NCBI GenBank assembly: GCA_001599915.1
Contig: BCIG01000048.1
Coordinates: forward strand, 1 to 25,156
Reading direction: 5' to 3'
Origin: Symbiotaphrina buchneri
Taxonomy: Eukaryota > Ascomycota > Symbiotaphrinales > Symbiotaphrinaceae
DNA length: 25,156 bases
Shown: one piece after another, positions 1 to 8,534 of the stretch
Layout of the letters: the number at the start of each line of letters is the position of its first letter
Position numbering within the stretch: the stretch's first letter is position 1
Made by a program: the position numbers and the translations under genes
Notes under the pieces: model-generated
Told to the model about the DNA's origin: nothing
Databases searched by the model: none
Seen by the model: only the letters and a program-made list of their open reading frames with translations

Positions 1-725
1 GAAGAAATCACAGCATGCGACTGGCTTCCGAGTAAGTCAGATCCCACGCGCAGCCCTGGCTTCACGCGCTCTAACGCGACTGCTTCGGGATACTGAAACG
101 ACATCCCGCTGCGCAAAAGCCGGAATCTGGTACGTGAGCTTCCTAAATCGGTAGGCTCACAAACCCTTGGACGGCGACGAAGAAGCATAAAATGACGCTT
201 CGTGTCATATCTCATGACCTATCGCAGATCGACTGGCTGGCAGATGGTGCACGTCAACGCGTGTTTCATGATCCCGGCGCCTGCTTAGACAGTTGGCCAG
301 CCTGCTTTGATCCTGGGAGAAGCGTTGAGTCAGACAGAGCACGAACAAAGGCACCTGAGAATTTGTTGGAAAGCATCTTTGTCCATTGGGTGTCCTGCTT
401 TATCCTTCGGTCGAGCCATTTGGGCCTTTCAAGACTCGTGTTTGGACTTGCATGTCTGGATCAGTCCAACCTGGAAGCAATCATGTGAATCTACACCATG
501 TATTCAGTCGGCAATGATTGGCTGCCAGCGTCTCGGTCTTTCTAGCGGCACAGCGGACCGATCTAAAACTTGGGCTTCCCGCTCCGGTCCATCTCTCCGC
601 TGAACCTCAACCTTCGATTCTCTCGTCAGCCCGCCCAGGCTATTGACAGCAACTGACTGCCGCCCCGACAGAGTCCCTGAAACATTTACACCACCTTTCC
701 TTTGTCCAAAAGTCATTTACTCGGC
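1..725. other. Intergenic left edge, no supported gene
   Basis: Short open frames exist on both strands (for example 192-488 + and 504-716 -), but none encodes a motif I recognise, none has convincing splice partners and they overlap one another. The last 100 bases or so before 726 are C/T- and A-rich and probably hold the promoter and 5' leader of the SERF-like gene. No tRNA A/B box pair or repeat was seen. A gene lying mainly left of the window could still end here. Confidence 0.5.
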
Positions 726-1092
726 ATGGCGCGCGGTAACCAGCGGGAGAAGGCCAGAGAAAAGAATTTGAAGGACCAGGCACACCAGGTTGGCATTGTC
801 TCCCCCTTGGCCCCGGGGCGGGAATGTTTTGTTACTGACTACTCATGACTATAGAAAAAGAAGAATACGGTATGTTGCACATGGCTTCTGGCCTGTCTCG
901 AAACAGCCCTCTTGGCTGACACTGAATGTAGCAATCCGGCACGGAATTTGCGCGCACGAAGGAGGCCCAGGCTGCCATCATGAGGGCCAAACAAGAAGCC
1001 GGTTGGTTTTCACTCATGAGCACGGCGAAAATGGGCTACTAACCCCGGTACTTATAACAGCAAATTCCAAGAAGGGTCCCGAGAAGAAATGA
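726..1092 (+). CDS. SERF/4F5-family small basic protein, four exons
   Basis: The spliced product is 59 residues and belongs to the 4F5/SERF (small EDRK-rich factor) family, cytosolic/nuclear highly charged peptides linked in animals and yeast to protein aggregation. Exons are 726-788, 855-869, 932-1001 and 1061-1092. The first exon reads MARGNQREKAREKNLKDQAH, the family signature. The 15-nt second exon supplies KKKNT, and the third supplies QSGTEFARTKEAQAAIMRAK, the conserved second half; the tail is ANSKKGPEKK. Donors are GTTGGC, GTATGT and GTTGGT; the last intron has a clear CTAAC branch site at about 1038-1042. All phases agree (0, 0, 1). Without the microexon the invariant lysine stretch is lost, so I regard it as real. 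Family membership is seen in the sequence; the cellular role is family knowledge only. Confidence 0.87.
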
Positions 1093-1643
1093 TATTGGAC
1101 GGTCCAGGCTGCGGAAGGCGGTTTGGGGCCGTGGGGCCTGCGTGTGTGAAGGGTGCGAAGTATTGACCGAGGATTCAGGATCAACGTTGGGTAATTGCTT
1201 TCAGTGGGAAGCGACACAAATGAGAAGGCGCCAGAGGATCGTTGTTTGGAGGTGTCTCGCGAGTTCAGCGCGGCGCATGGCGATGCATTATTATAGATCC
1301 TGTGTTTCGATGACTGCGAATCAGTCTCCCTCAAGATCCATATTATTATCTTGTATGAGACCCAGGTTGAGCCCGTCCATACCCACCGCAACCGTTATCA
1401 TGGCTTGTGGAGATTGCAAAACCAGAACAATCCCCATCTGTAACTAGCTCATGTCAGTCACATCATACATTGATGTCCTCTCTGGCCTGCATGAGCACAT
1501 TTCCTGAAAGATATAGCAATAGCCTCTCACCTCGTGGATGGAACAACGGCTTATGTGTCGGCAGGCTCTCGAGGAGGTGTCTTGATGATCAAGGATGCTG
1601 CTCAAGCAAAGTTGCTTTTAATTTGACGTTGCCATCTCCCTAC
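1093..1643. other. Convergent intergenic region, 3' ends of SERF and SMN genes
   Basis: This 551-bp stretch separates two genes that point at each other and should hold both 3' untranslated regions. The reading frames inside it (for example 1014-1391 - and 1142-1447 +) resemble no family I know and overlap the SERF 3' end. I see no repeat, RNA gene or other feature. Confidence 0.5.
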
Positions 1644-2329
1644 TCAGCCGGCACTGCCTCCTTTTCTCAGTTGCTCCGAGGAGGCTTGCTGCGCTCGCTG
1701 CTGACCCTCATACAGGCCAGTATAATAACCGGCATAATACCACGACATCATCAAATTCTTGAGAGCCTCGTCTTGAACTATAAGATGATTAGCCGCATGT
1801 AGACAGACACACATAGATTCAGAAGATCTTACCTCCTCCAAGGAGATGTTGCGGGACAGCGGGCACGCCTGAAGCAGGTGCAATGCCGTTCGGTGCCGGC
1901 TGAGCCATTGTTGGTTTGCCAGATAAGTCGCTCACTGTAGAGGNTATTGCCACAGGAGCTCCCGTAACTTCAGGTGCGGCCTGGTCATCCTCAATTTCAC
2001 CCTCTTCTTCTTCTTCATGCGTTTCCTTCTCAGCACCGGTAGTCTGGCCCACTTGGTCGACGTGCCCATCTGCCTCCATGTTTTCCTTCAGCTCGGCCTG
2101 CTTGATGACCTCTTCGACGTTCTCGCCGCGGGCATGGATACTATGATACAACTGTAGACTCATTAACATTGTATGATCCTCGGGCTCCAAATGAATGATC
2201 TTAACGCACCTTGTACTCCTCCAGCGCATCATTCCAAGAGTCAATGAGCGCGGAGTCGTCCCATATCTCCTCGTGCGTAAGCTCGTGCCCCTGAAGTCCT
2301 TGTTGCGCGCTTCTCTTCCTCTTGCCCAT
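1644..2329 (-). CDS. smn1: SMN-like protein (snRNP assembly), three exons
   Basis: Exons on the minus strand are 2329-2210, 2151-1833 and 1777-1644, giving 190 residues. The N-terminus holds the Gemin2-binding type segment EIWDDSALIDSWNDALEEYK (residues 21-40), and the C-terminus the YG box with YYAGYYTGLYEG, which oligomerises SMN. A central acidic run (EEEEEGEIEDD) and a Pro/Ala-rich linker lie between; there is no Tudor domain, as in the fission yeast Smn1. SMN loads Sm rings onto spliceosomal snRNAs. The start at 2329 gives MGKRKRSAQQ and is followed by a GTGCGT donor after 40 codons; longer frames upstream on the same strand are not conserved-looking. One ambiguous base (N, 1944) makes one residue of exon 2 unknown. 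The gene is head to head with NOP15, 236 bp away. Confidence 0.93.
1944..1944. other. Ambiguous base (N) in SMN exon 2
   Basis: A single n occurs inside the coding sequence of the SMN-like gene, in the first position of an Ncc codon. The reading frame stays open across it, so it marks an uncertain base rather than a gap. Confidence 0.95.
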
Positions 2330-2565
2330 CTCGTGAAGGAGCCGTGGGCGAATGCTGCTGCTCTTAGGCAGACCGGCGCAGATAAATTGTTGGTATGGGC
2401 TGCCGCCTGAGCTGTCAAAATGACGCGCGACGCTAGGCCAGGGTACGCTGGACCGAGCGAGTCAAAGCGCCAAAAAAGTTCACAGGCGAGAGAAATACAT
2501 CGCTCGTCCTCCCACCAACACACATCCACCTCTTTGCCGTTTACATTTCGATTAAAGACGATACA
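2330..2565. promoter_or_regulatory. Shared divergent promoter of SMN and NOP15
   Basis: Only 236 bp separate the two start codons, so both genes must draw on this interval. It contains an A-rich run (ccaaaaaagttc, about 2469-2480) and a GAGCGATGT on the minus strand (about 2500), which loosely resemble the RRPE and PAC elements of yeast ribosome-biogenesis promoters. The match is weak and I do not claim the sites are functional. No TATA box is obvious. Confidence 0.55.
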
Positions 2566-4323
2566 ATGGCGCCAGAATTGAAGGGCAAGAAGCGAAAAGG
2601 TATGCTAATTGTCCTGTTTACTTTGTTGTGTCTTGAGAGTTGATTGACAAATCGTTCCATCTGCAGGCGCAACTGAGCAGGAGCCAGCCTCCAAAAAGCT
2701 CAAGAAAGCCACCGCAGCTGCCACAAGCAAGCCCAGCAAGAAAGAGACTCAAAAGCCCGCTCCTGCGTCTAAAGAAACCACTTCCAAGTCTACGTCCAAG
2801 GGAACACGTAAGCGTGCAGCTGATTTCTTCGACGCCGGCGAAAACCCAGCAGATGATCCTAAACCTGCCGAGCCTAAGACGTTTGATGAAGTGCCAGTCG
2901 CTGCTGGGGATGAGGCTGAGACATCCAAGAAGGAAAAGAAGACAGCCAACAAGGAGAAGGCTGTGAAGCCTAAAGAGAAGGCGAAGGAGACTAAAGAACC
3001 CAAAGCGAAGAAGCAGAAGACTGCTGCTCCATTTGAGGATAAGAGTCCTGCCGCCAAAGCAATCAAGGCTGTCTCAAAGGAAGTGCAAAAGGCTGAAAAG
3101 ACTGCGGAGTCAAAGACAAAGACTGCAGCCAAAGACGCAAAGGGTGCGACAAAGTCAGCTAAAGAGAAAGTCGTGAAGGAGGCCGAGAAGAAGTCGAAGA
3201 AGGGAAAGATCTCTCAGGCTGCTGAAAGCGATGAGGAACAGGAGCCAGAGAATGTCGAGGCTGGTGATGACAATGCAGAGGAGCCTGGTGAATCTGACGT
3301 GGAGGATGAAGATGACCAGACAGAAGCGCTCCTTAAAGGCTTTGAGAGCAGTGACGAAGAAGATCGGTCTGGAGACGAAGGCTTCGAACGCGGACAGGAT
3401 GTTCCAGCTTTGGACAAGAAGACACAGAAGAAGCTCAAAGCGGCGAGCAAGAAGAAAGAAGAGGATGAGGAAACTCCTGGTGTTGTCTATGTTGGGTATG
3501 TCTACAATATCTTTCACATTCCACTTCTGCCATCGGCGTGGCCTGACTTTTTTACAGACGCATCCCTCACGGTTTCTACGAGCACGAAATGCGCGCCTAC
3601 TTCTCCCAGTTCGGAACCATCAGTCGCCTCCGTCTCTCCCGTAACCGCAAAACCGGCCGTAGCAAGCACTATGCGTTCATCGAATTCGCCTCTGCACCAG
3701 TGGCCCGCATCGTCGCTGATACCATGAACAACTACCTGATGTTCGGGCACATCCTGAAGTGCCGCGTCGTCCCCAAGGAGCAGGTACACGAGCAGCTATG
3801 GAAGGGCGCCAACAAGCGGTTCAAAGCAGTGCCGTGGAACAAGCTGGAAGGGCGCCGTCTGAAGCAACCCAAGACGAAACAGGAGTGGGCCAAGAAGGTC
3901 ACGAAGGAGAGGGGCAAGCGTGAGACGCTCAAGGAGAAGTTGAAGGCTTTCGGCTATGATTTTGAAGTCCCTGACGTCAAGGGTGTGGAGGAGGTCGAGA
4001 CCGTGGAGAAATTGGAGCCCATCAAGGAGAGCGAGGCGCCGAAGGTAATTGAGGATAAACCGGCTGATGAAGAGGTTGAGAGGACTATCGTCGAGGAGAA
4101 GACACAGCCTAATGGCATCGTGGTTGACGAGCAGGTGAAGACGAAGAAGGGTAAGGAAAAGGCTGCAGAGAAGGTCAAGCCGGCGGAAACGGAGACTGCG
4201 CCGGTGGAAGAAGAGAAGAAGGAGCCTGCGCAGAAGGCGGAGAAGGCCAAGCCCAAGGAGAAGGCGGAAAAGGCAGATACTGCTGCTAAGAAGGGCAAGA
4301 AGTCGAAGAAGGCAGCTGCATGA
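2566..4323 (+). CDS. NOP15: NOP15/NIFK-type RRM nucleolar protein (60S biogenesis)
   Basis: Exons 2566-2599, 2667-3495 and 3558-4323 give 542 residues. The single RNA-recognition motif spans about residues 284-362: VVYVGRIPHGFYE is RNP2-like and SKHYAFIEF is RNP1. It is followed by the family's conserved tail (WKGANKRFKAVPWNKLE, then an Arg/Lys-rich helix). Nop15 and human NIFK bind the ITS2 side of pre-rRNA in the nucleolus and are needed for 60S subunit maturation. Both flanks are low-complexity: about 280 N-terminal residues rich in Lys, Glu and Ala with acidic blocks, and about 120 C-terminal residues of the same kind. Yeast Nop15 is only about 220 residues, so this is the long filamentous-fungal form. 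Introns have GTATGC and GTATGT donors, phases 1 and 2. The first exon encodes only 11 codons with a KKRK basic patch. Confidence 0.92.
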
Positions 4324-4528
4324 ACATGGATTCTTACTTAGGATACTGCTTTGGATCCTTGCGTCTAATCACGTTACGTTTGGTCGTTTTCTTCACGAGC
4401 AGTATGCCGCCTAGGGTATCTCCAAGTGTAGCATCAAAAAACTGAATTCAATTGCTTCAACAAAACGCCTTTTATTCGTATCTAGATCCTATGCACATAA
4501 AAAGTATCCAGCACATTTATTCACAACC

Positions 4529-7095
4529 TCACGCAGGAGCAGTCGCACTGCTCGCCGCGCCCGCACCCTTCTGCTTCGCAAGCAGATTCAAGGCGCTGCC
4601 CGCGAGGATAAATCCACACTGGTCCTTGCTCAGCGTATGCCTAGTCTTGATCTCCTTCGTGCTGCCATCCCTCTTCTTCAGCACGAGCGTGACCTCACCC
4701 TTGCCCGCGTTCCGCAGCACATCATACAAGCCCTTGGTGCTGACCTCATCGCACGCATCAATCAGGTCGTAATCCGCCTCGTCCGCAAACGTCAGCGGCA
4801 CCAGGCCCTGCTTCTTCAGGTTCGTCTCGTGGATGCGCGCGAAGCTCTTGGCCAGGATGACACGCCCGCCCAGGTATCGCGGCTGTAGCGCGGCGTGCTC
4901 TCGCGCGCTGCCCTCGCCGTAGTTGTGCTCGGCTACGACCAGCCACGGCATCCCTTGCTCCTTCCACCGTGCGGCTAGCTGGGGGATGCCGCATCTGGAG
5001 CCGTCGACGTCGTAGGCGACGTTGGTTTCGCCCGTGGCGGCGTTGACGGCGCCGATCAACGTGTTCTCGGAGATGTTGGGAAGGTGGCCTTTGTATTTGA
5101 GCCAAGGGCCCGCGGCCGAGATGGTGTCGGTCGTGCATTTGCCTTTGACTTTGTAAAGAACCCGGAGGCCCGAGAGGTCGGTTTGAGGGAAAGGATCGAA
5201 GGGTTCGAGGAGGGCGAGGCGGTCCGAGGTAGGAGAGACGATAACGGGAACAGAAGGGTCGGGTGTTGGCGCGGACGGGAGGAAGGAGGGGTTGCCTTGT
5301 GCGAAACCAGTGCCGGGGAGCTCAGAGCCGGCAGGTGGTGAGAAGCGGAACTCTGATCCTGACGGGGTTGGGATCGCATCTGTTAGGGGGTTGAAGGTCG
5401 TTTTTCCGGCGAACGACATGGCCGTAACAAGTTCAGGTGAGGCGAGGAAGTTCATCGTCTCAGGATTACCATCGTTGCGACCACGGAAATTTCGGTTATA
5501 GGACGTAAGGATGGCATCAGTTTGGCCACGTTTGATCTCTGGCCTTGTCCATTGCCCGATGCAGGGACCGCAGGCATTGGCCAGGACTGTGCCCCCGGCC
5601 TCGGAGAAGGTCTCGAGCGTGGAGTCGCGGTCGAGTGTTGCCCGGATTTGCTCACTGCCAGGGGTGATGAAGAAGGACGCTTTAGGCTTGAGGCCTGCGG
5701 CACTGGCTTGCTTAACGAGCTCCTCAGCCCTCGTCATGTCGTGATAGGAACTGTTTGTGCAGCTCCCAATGAGGCCTGCGCTGAAGTTTTCAGGCCAGTT
5801 GTTCGCTTTGACGGTTTCCGCAAACTTCGAAAGTGGGGTGGAAAGATCAGGAGTGAAGGGTCCATTGATATGAGGCTCGAGGGAGGAAAGATCGATTGTG
5901 ATTTGTTGATCATACTCCGCCCCTTCGTCAGCCCGGAGGAGGTTGTTCGCAGCTGGAGACGCTGCTATGGTAGCAGCAGCGGCCGCAATAGCAGAACGGT
6001 GTGTGGCCTCCAGGTAAGGAACCATGCGTGGAGAGAAGGGGAAAAGGGATGTGGTTGCACCGACTTCGGCGCCCATGTTACAAATGGTAGCCATACCCGT
6101 ACAGCTCAGGCTGTCGACGCCGGAGCCATAATATTCGATGATATAACCAGTACCACCCTGAAGGTTTTGTTAGCCTGGCTGGAGTCCCGATCCCACTCTG
6201 ATAGTCAAGTAACTTACTCTGACGGTCAATTGCCCCGCAAGATAAAGGATAACATCCTTAGGAGCAGCCCAGCCGCTCAACTGGCCTTCCAACTTAACAC
6301 CCAAAACCTTGGGGGCTTTAAGCTCCCATGGCGCATCGACCAGAGCATCTACCGCATCGGCACCTCCTACTCCAATGGCAATCGCACCAAGACCTCCTGC
6401 ATTCGGTGTATGACTATCCGTCCCAAGCATCATAAGCCCGGGCGCAGCATAGTTCTCCAGAACCGTCTGGTGGATAATGCCCGCTCCAGGAGGCCAAAAT
6501 TCGATACCATACTTCTTCGAAGCCGACTCCAAGAAATCGAAAACTTCTTTATTCCCCTTTATTGAAGCGGGCAGGTCCACATCGGCACCACGCTCGCCGA
6601 CGATCATGTGGTCACAATGGATGCTCGCAGGCACAGCGGTGGAGGGCAAGCCGCAAGACATGAACTGCAGCAATGCCATCTGGGCAGAAGCATCCTGCAT
6701 TGCCACTCTATCAGGCTTGAGTTTGAGATTGGCAACGCCCCTGATGTTTGCGCCATTCTGAGTATTTTCAAGGAGTGACTCTTCGATGTTATCGAGATGC
6801 GAATACAGGATTTTCTCGGCTAGTGTCAGTGATCTGGATGATCCCAGGACGTGCCGCACATCCTGCAGCTTATTTAAAAGCTTAGCATATGGCGGAGCTC
6901 GTGAGGAGAAGTCCGCAGTTGTGGGATTGCCCGGTTCCGTCGCGGTGGCCAGATTGCGCACGCTGCACACCGAAGACCGGCATACTGGCCGAAGAGCCTG
7001 AGAGAAATATTGTTAGCACCCTGTTGAGGAGTATACTGCGGGCTTCTCACTCTCAAAGTAGCCCTCTGGGCGGCGAGGAGGCCGTTCCCCCTCAT
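4529..7095 (-). CDS. ACO2: Mitochondrial aconitase, ACO2/AcoB type
   Basis: Minus-strand exons 7095-7051, 6997-6218 and 6157-4529 encode 817 residues. The spliced N-terminus ([20 protein letters not shown]...) is Arg-rich without acids, a mitochondrial presequence split by intron 1. Aconitase landmarks follow: [14 protein letters not shown], the [4Fe-4S] cysteines at about residues 408 (GSCTNS), 471 and 474 (ACGPCIG), with the classical 63- and 66-residue spacing, and the swivel domain with [16 protein letters not shown]. The Pro/Ser-rich segment between the domains (around [15 protein letters not shown]) is what I associate with the second fungal aconitase rather than the main TCA enzyme. 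Yeast Aco2 contributes homocitrate dehydration in lysine synthesis; in aspergilli the role of the equivalent protein is less clear, so substrate is inference. Cluster ligands are intact, so the enzyme looks functional. It converges on NOP15 with 205 bp between stops. Confidence 0.92.
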
Positions 7096-7607
7096 GGTGC
7101 AGGCAGTTATTGCTGCTCGTGTGCTGTATCGCGGACCGGGAATGAGTAGATGCGAAGGAACTCTTTGTTTCGGATCAGCAAATTTACGCCGAGCCTGATT
7201 CGTGGCGCTGCCGAACTAGAAATCCGGGGTCGATCGCTAGCGCGGGGCATCCTCTGACACCGCTTCAGGGTCTTCGATGGATACCTTAGGTACACAACAA
7301 CATTCTTCCACACATAACAATCCTAATATCTACAGGCAGGAGTCAGGTCTTCGAAACATGGGTTATTTTGATTAACTTTATGATATGAGCTACATCATTT
7401 TATTTGTTCTATATTATCCTGCTTTGCCTTGGATCACCAAATACAGATCAGTTCGGTAATCTCGGTGATTGGGCGCGCATTCTCCTCTGTGATACAATGC
7501 CAATAAACCACAATGTGTCCTCCAGTACGCCATTTTGAATATGCAGACATCAACCTAATGCGTTTCTCAAGATTTTGATGAAGACGCAATAGGAACCCAC
7601 CGCCTGC
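7096..7607. other. Intergenic: ACO2 promoter side and GPI-gene 3' side
   Basis: This 512-bp gap lies upstream of ACO2 and downstream of the GPI-type gene (both minus strand). The part near 7340-7450 is AT-rich. I found no conserved reading frame, tRNA or repeat. The ACO2 promoter and 5' leader should be here, but no specific motif stands out. Confidence 0.5.
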
Positions 7608-8534
7608 TCATAGAGCGAACATTACACCAGCTACGGCAATGGCGGCAGCTGCCAATGACACTCCATCGGCCTTTGGTGCGGCGGCGCCAGTATAGACCGA
7701 TGTAGCCGCAGCGTACACAGAGGTGGCGCCGGCAGTTGAGGTCGAGGTAGTTGAACGTGCTGTCGCAGCCAGAGTGGCATTTGTGACGGCTGGCATTGAT
7801 TAGCGTTTCCCTCGGGCTTGCGTTATGTTGATGACTTACCAGCTGCGGTGACAAGAGCTACACTGCTGGTAGAGAAGCTAGTAATCGCCGCAGCGGAGAC
7901 GCTACAGCAGTCAGCAAACGTCAACAGACAATACGGCTCGTGTTGTCGTTAGGGCCAATGTAGCCAAGGGNAGTATGATAACGCTTCGAATGACAAATTG
8001 ATTGACTTACACTGCAGACGTCTTGGTGCAGGTGCACTCAGCATCCCAGAAGGTTGATGTGATGGTGATCACACCCCCGCTGGTGCTTACAGGGATCGTG
8101 GTGACAGCAGCGGCCAGGACGCTGACATTGGCAGAGGCAGTGACGTTGGAGGACGTGGTGACGGTGGCATTTGTAATGGCTGGATCATCATCAGTGATTT
8201 TGCTCCGGATTCCGGACCATGACAGAGGACCTACCGAAAGAAGCGCCCACAGCGGCGCATGAGGACTGGAAAGCGGTCAATGCATCAGAGGCAGAAGAAC
8301 CGCAGTTGCTGGCGATGTATGCTTCGACTGATGAGGCGCCGGTGCTGCAGACTGCCGAAAGGTCTGAAGGATTGGACTGCGTGCTAGAAGGGCCGTTAGT
8401 GCGTGAACCTGGGATCAAGGATGACAGGTGAAGGCATACTTGAACGCAGCAATCAGGCAAGCTGGCGTCGTGGCAGCAGCGACCTTGCTTGCCGCCGTGA
8501 AAAGGGCCAAGAGAACTGCTGACTTGACAAACAT
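7608..8534 (-). CDS. Small secreted Cys/Ala/Thr-rich protein with GPI-anchor signal
   Basis: Five minus-strand exons (8534-8440, 8383-8235, 8179-8011, 7901-7840, 7789-7608) give 218 residues. Residues 1-20 (MFVKSAVLLALFTAASKVAA) are a signal peptide. An N-terminal domain carries cysteines at about 26, 44, 59 and 74, and a second short segment has C130 and C132 (AECTCTK). The rest is Ala/Ser/Thr/Val-rich with several N-glycosylation sequons (NATV, NVTA, NVSV, NATL). The C-terminus ends in a hydrophobic run (GVSLAAAAIAVAGVMFAL) after a small-residue stretch, as expected for GPI attachment. Six cysteines in this spacing do not make a CFEM domain (eight). It is probably a cell-wall or plasma-membrane surface protein; I do not recognise the exact family. 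Intron 3 contains the N at 7971, yet exons on both sides join in phase. Exons 1-3 recur at 24594-25117. Confidence 0.82.
7971..7971. other. Ambiguous base (N) at the outer edge of the left inverted-repeat arm
   Basis: This single n lies in intron 3 of the GPI-type gene. The next base, 7972, pairs with the final base of the window, 25156, in the inverted repeat. The N may mark a contig join, or a base where reads from two copies disagreed. Confidence 0.9.

Noticed and set aside
1-725. Coding gene in 192-603
   Set aside because: Two overlapping frames of equal length, no family resemblance and no convincing splice sites.
5522-6565. 347-codon open frame on the plus strand
   Set aside because: It is antisense to ACO2 exons and runs across its intron; no motif is present, while the minus strand encodes a clear aconitase.
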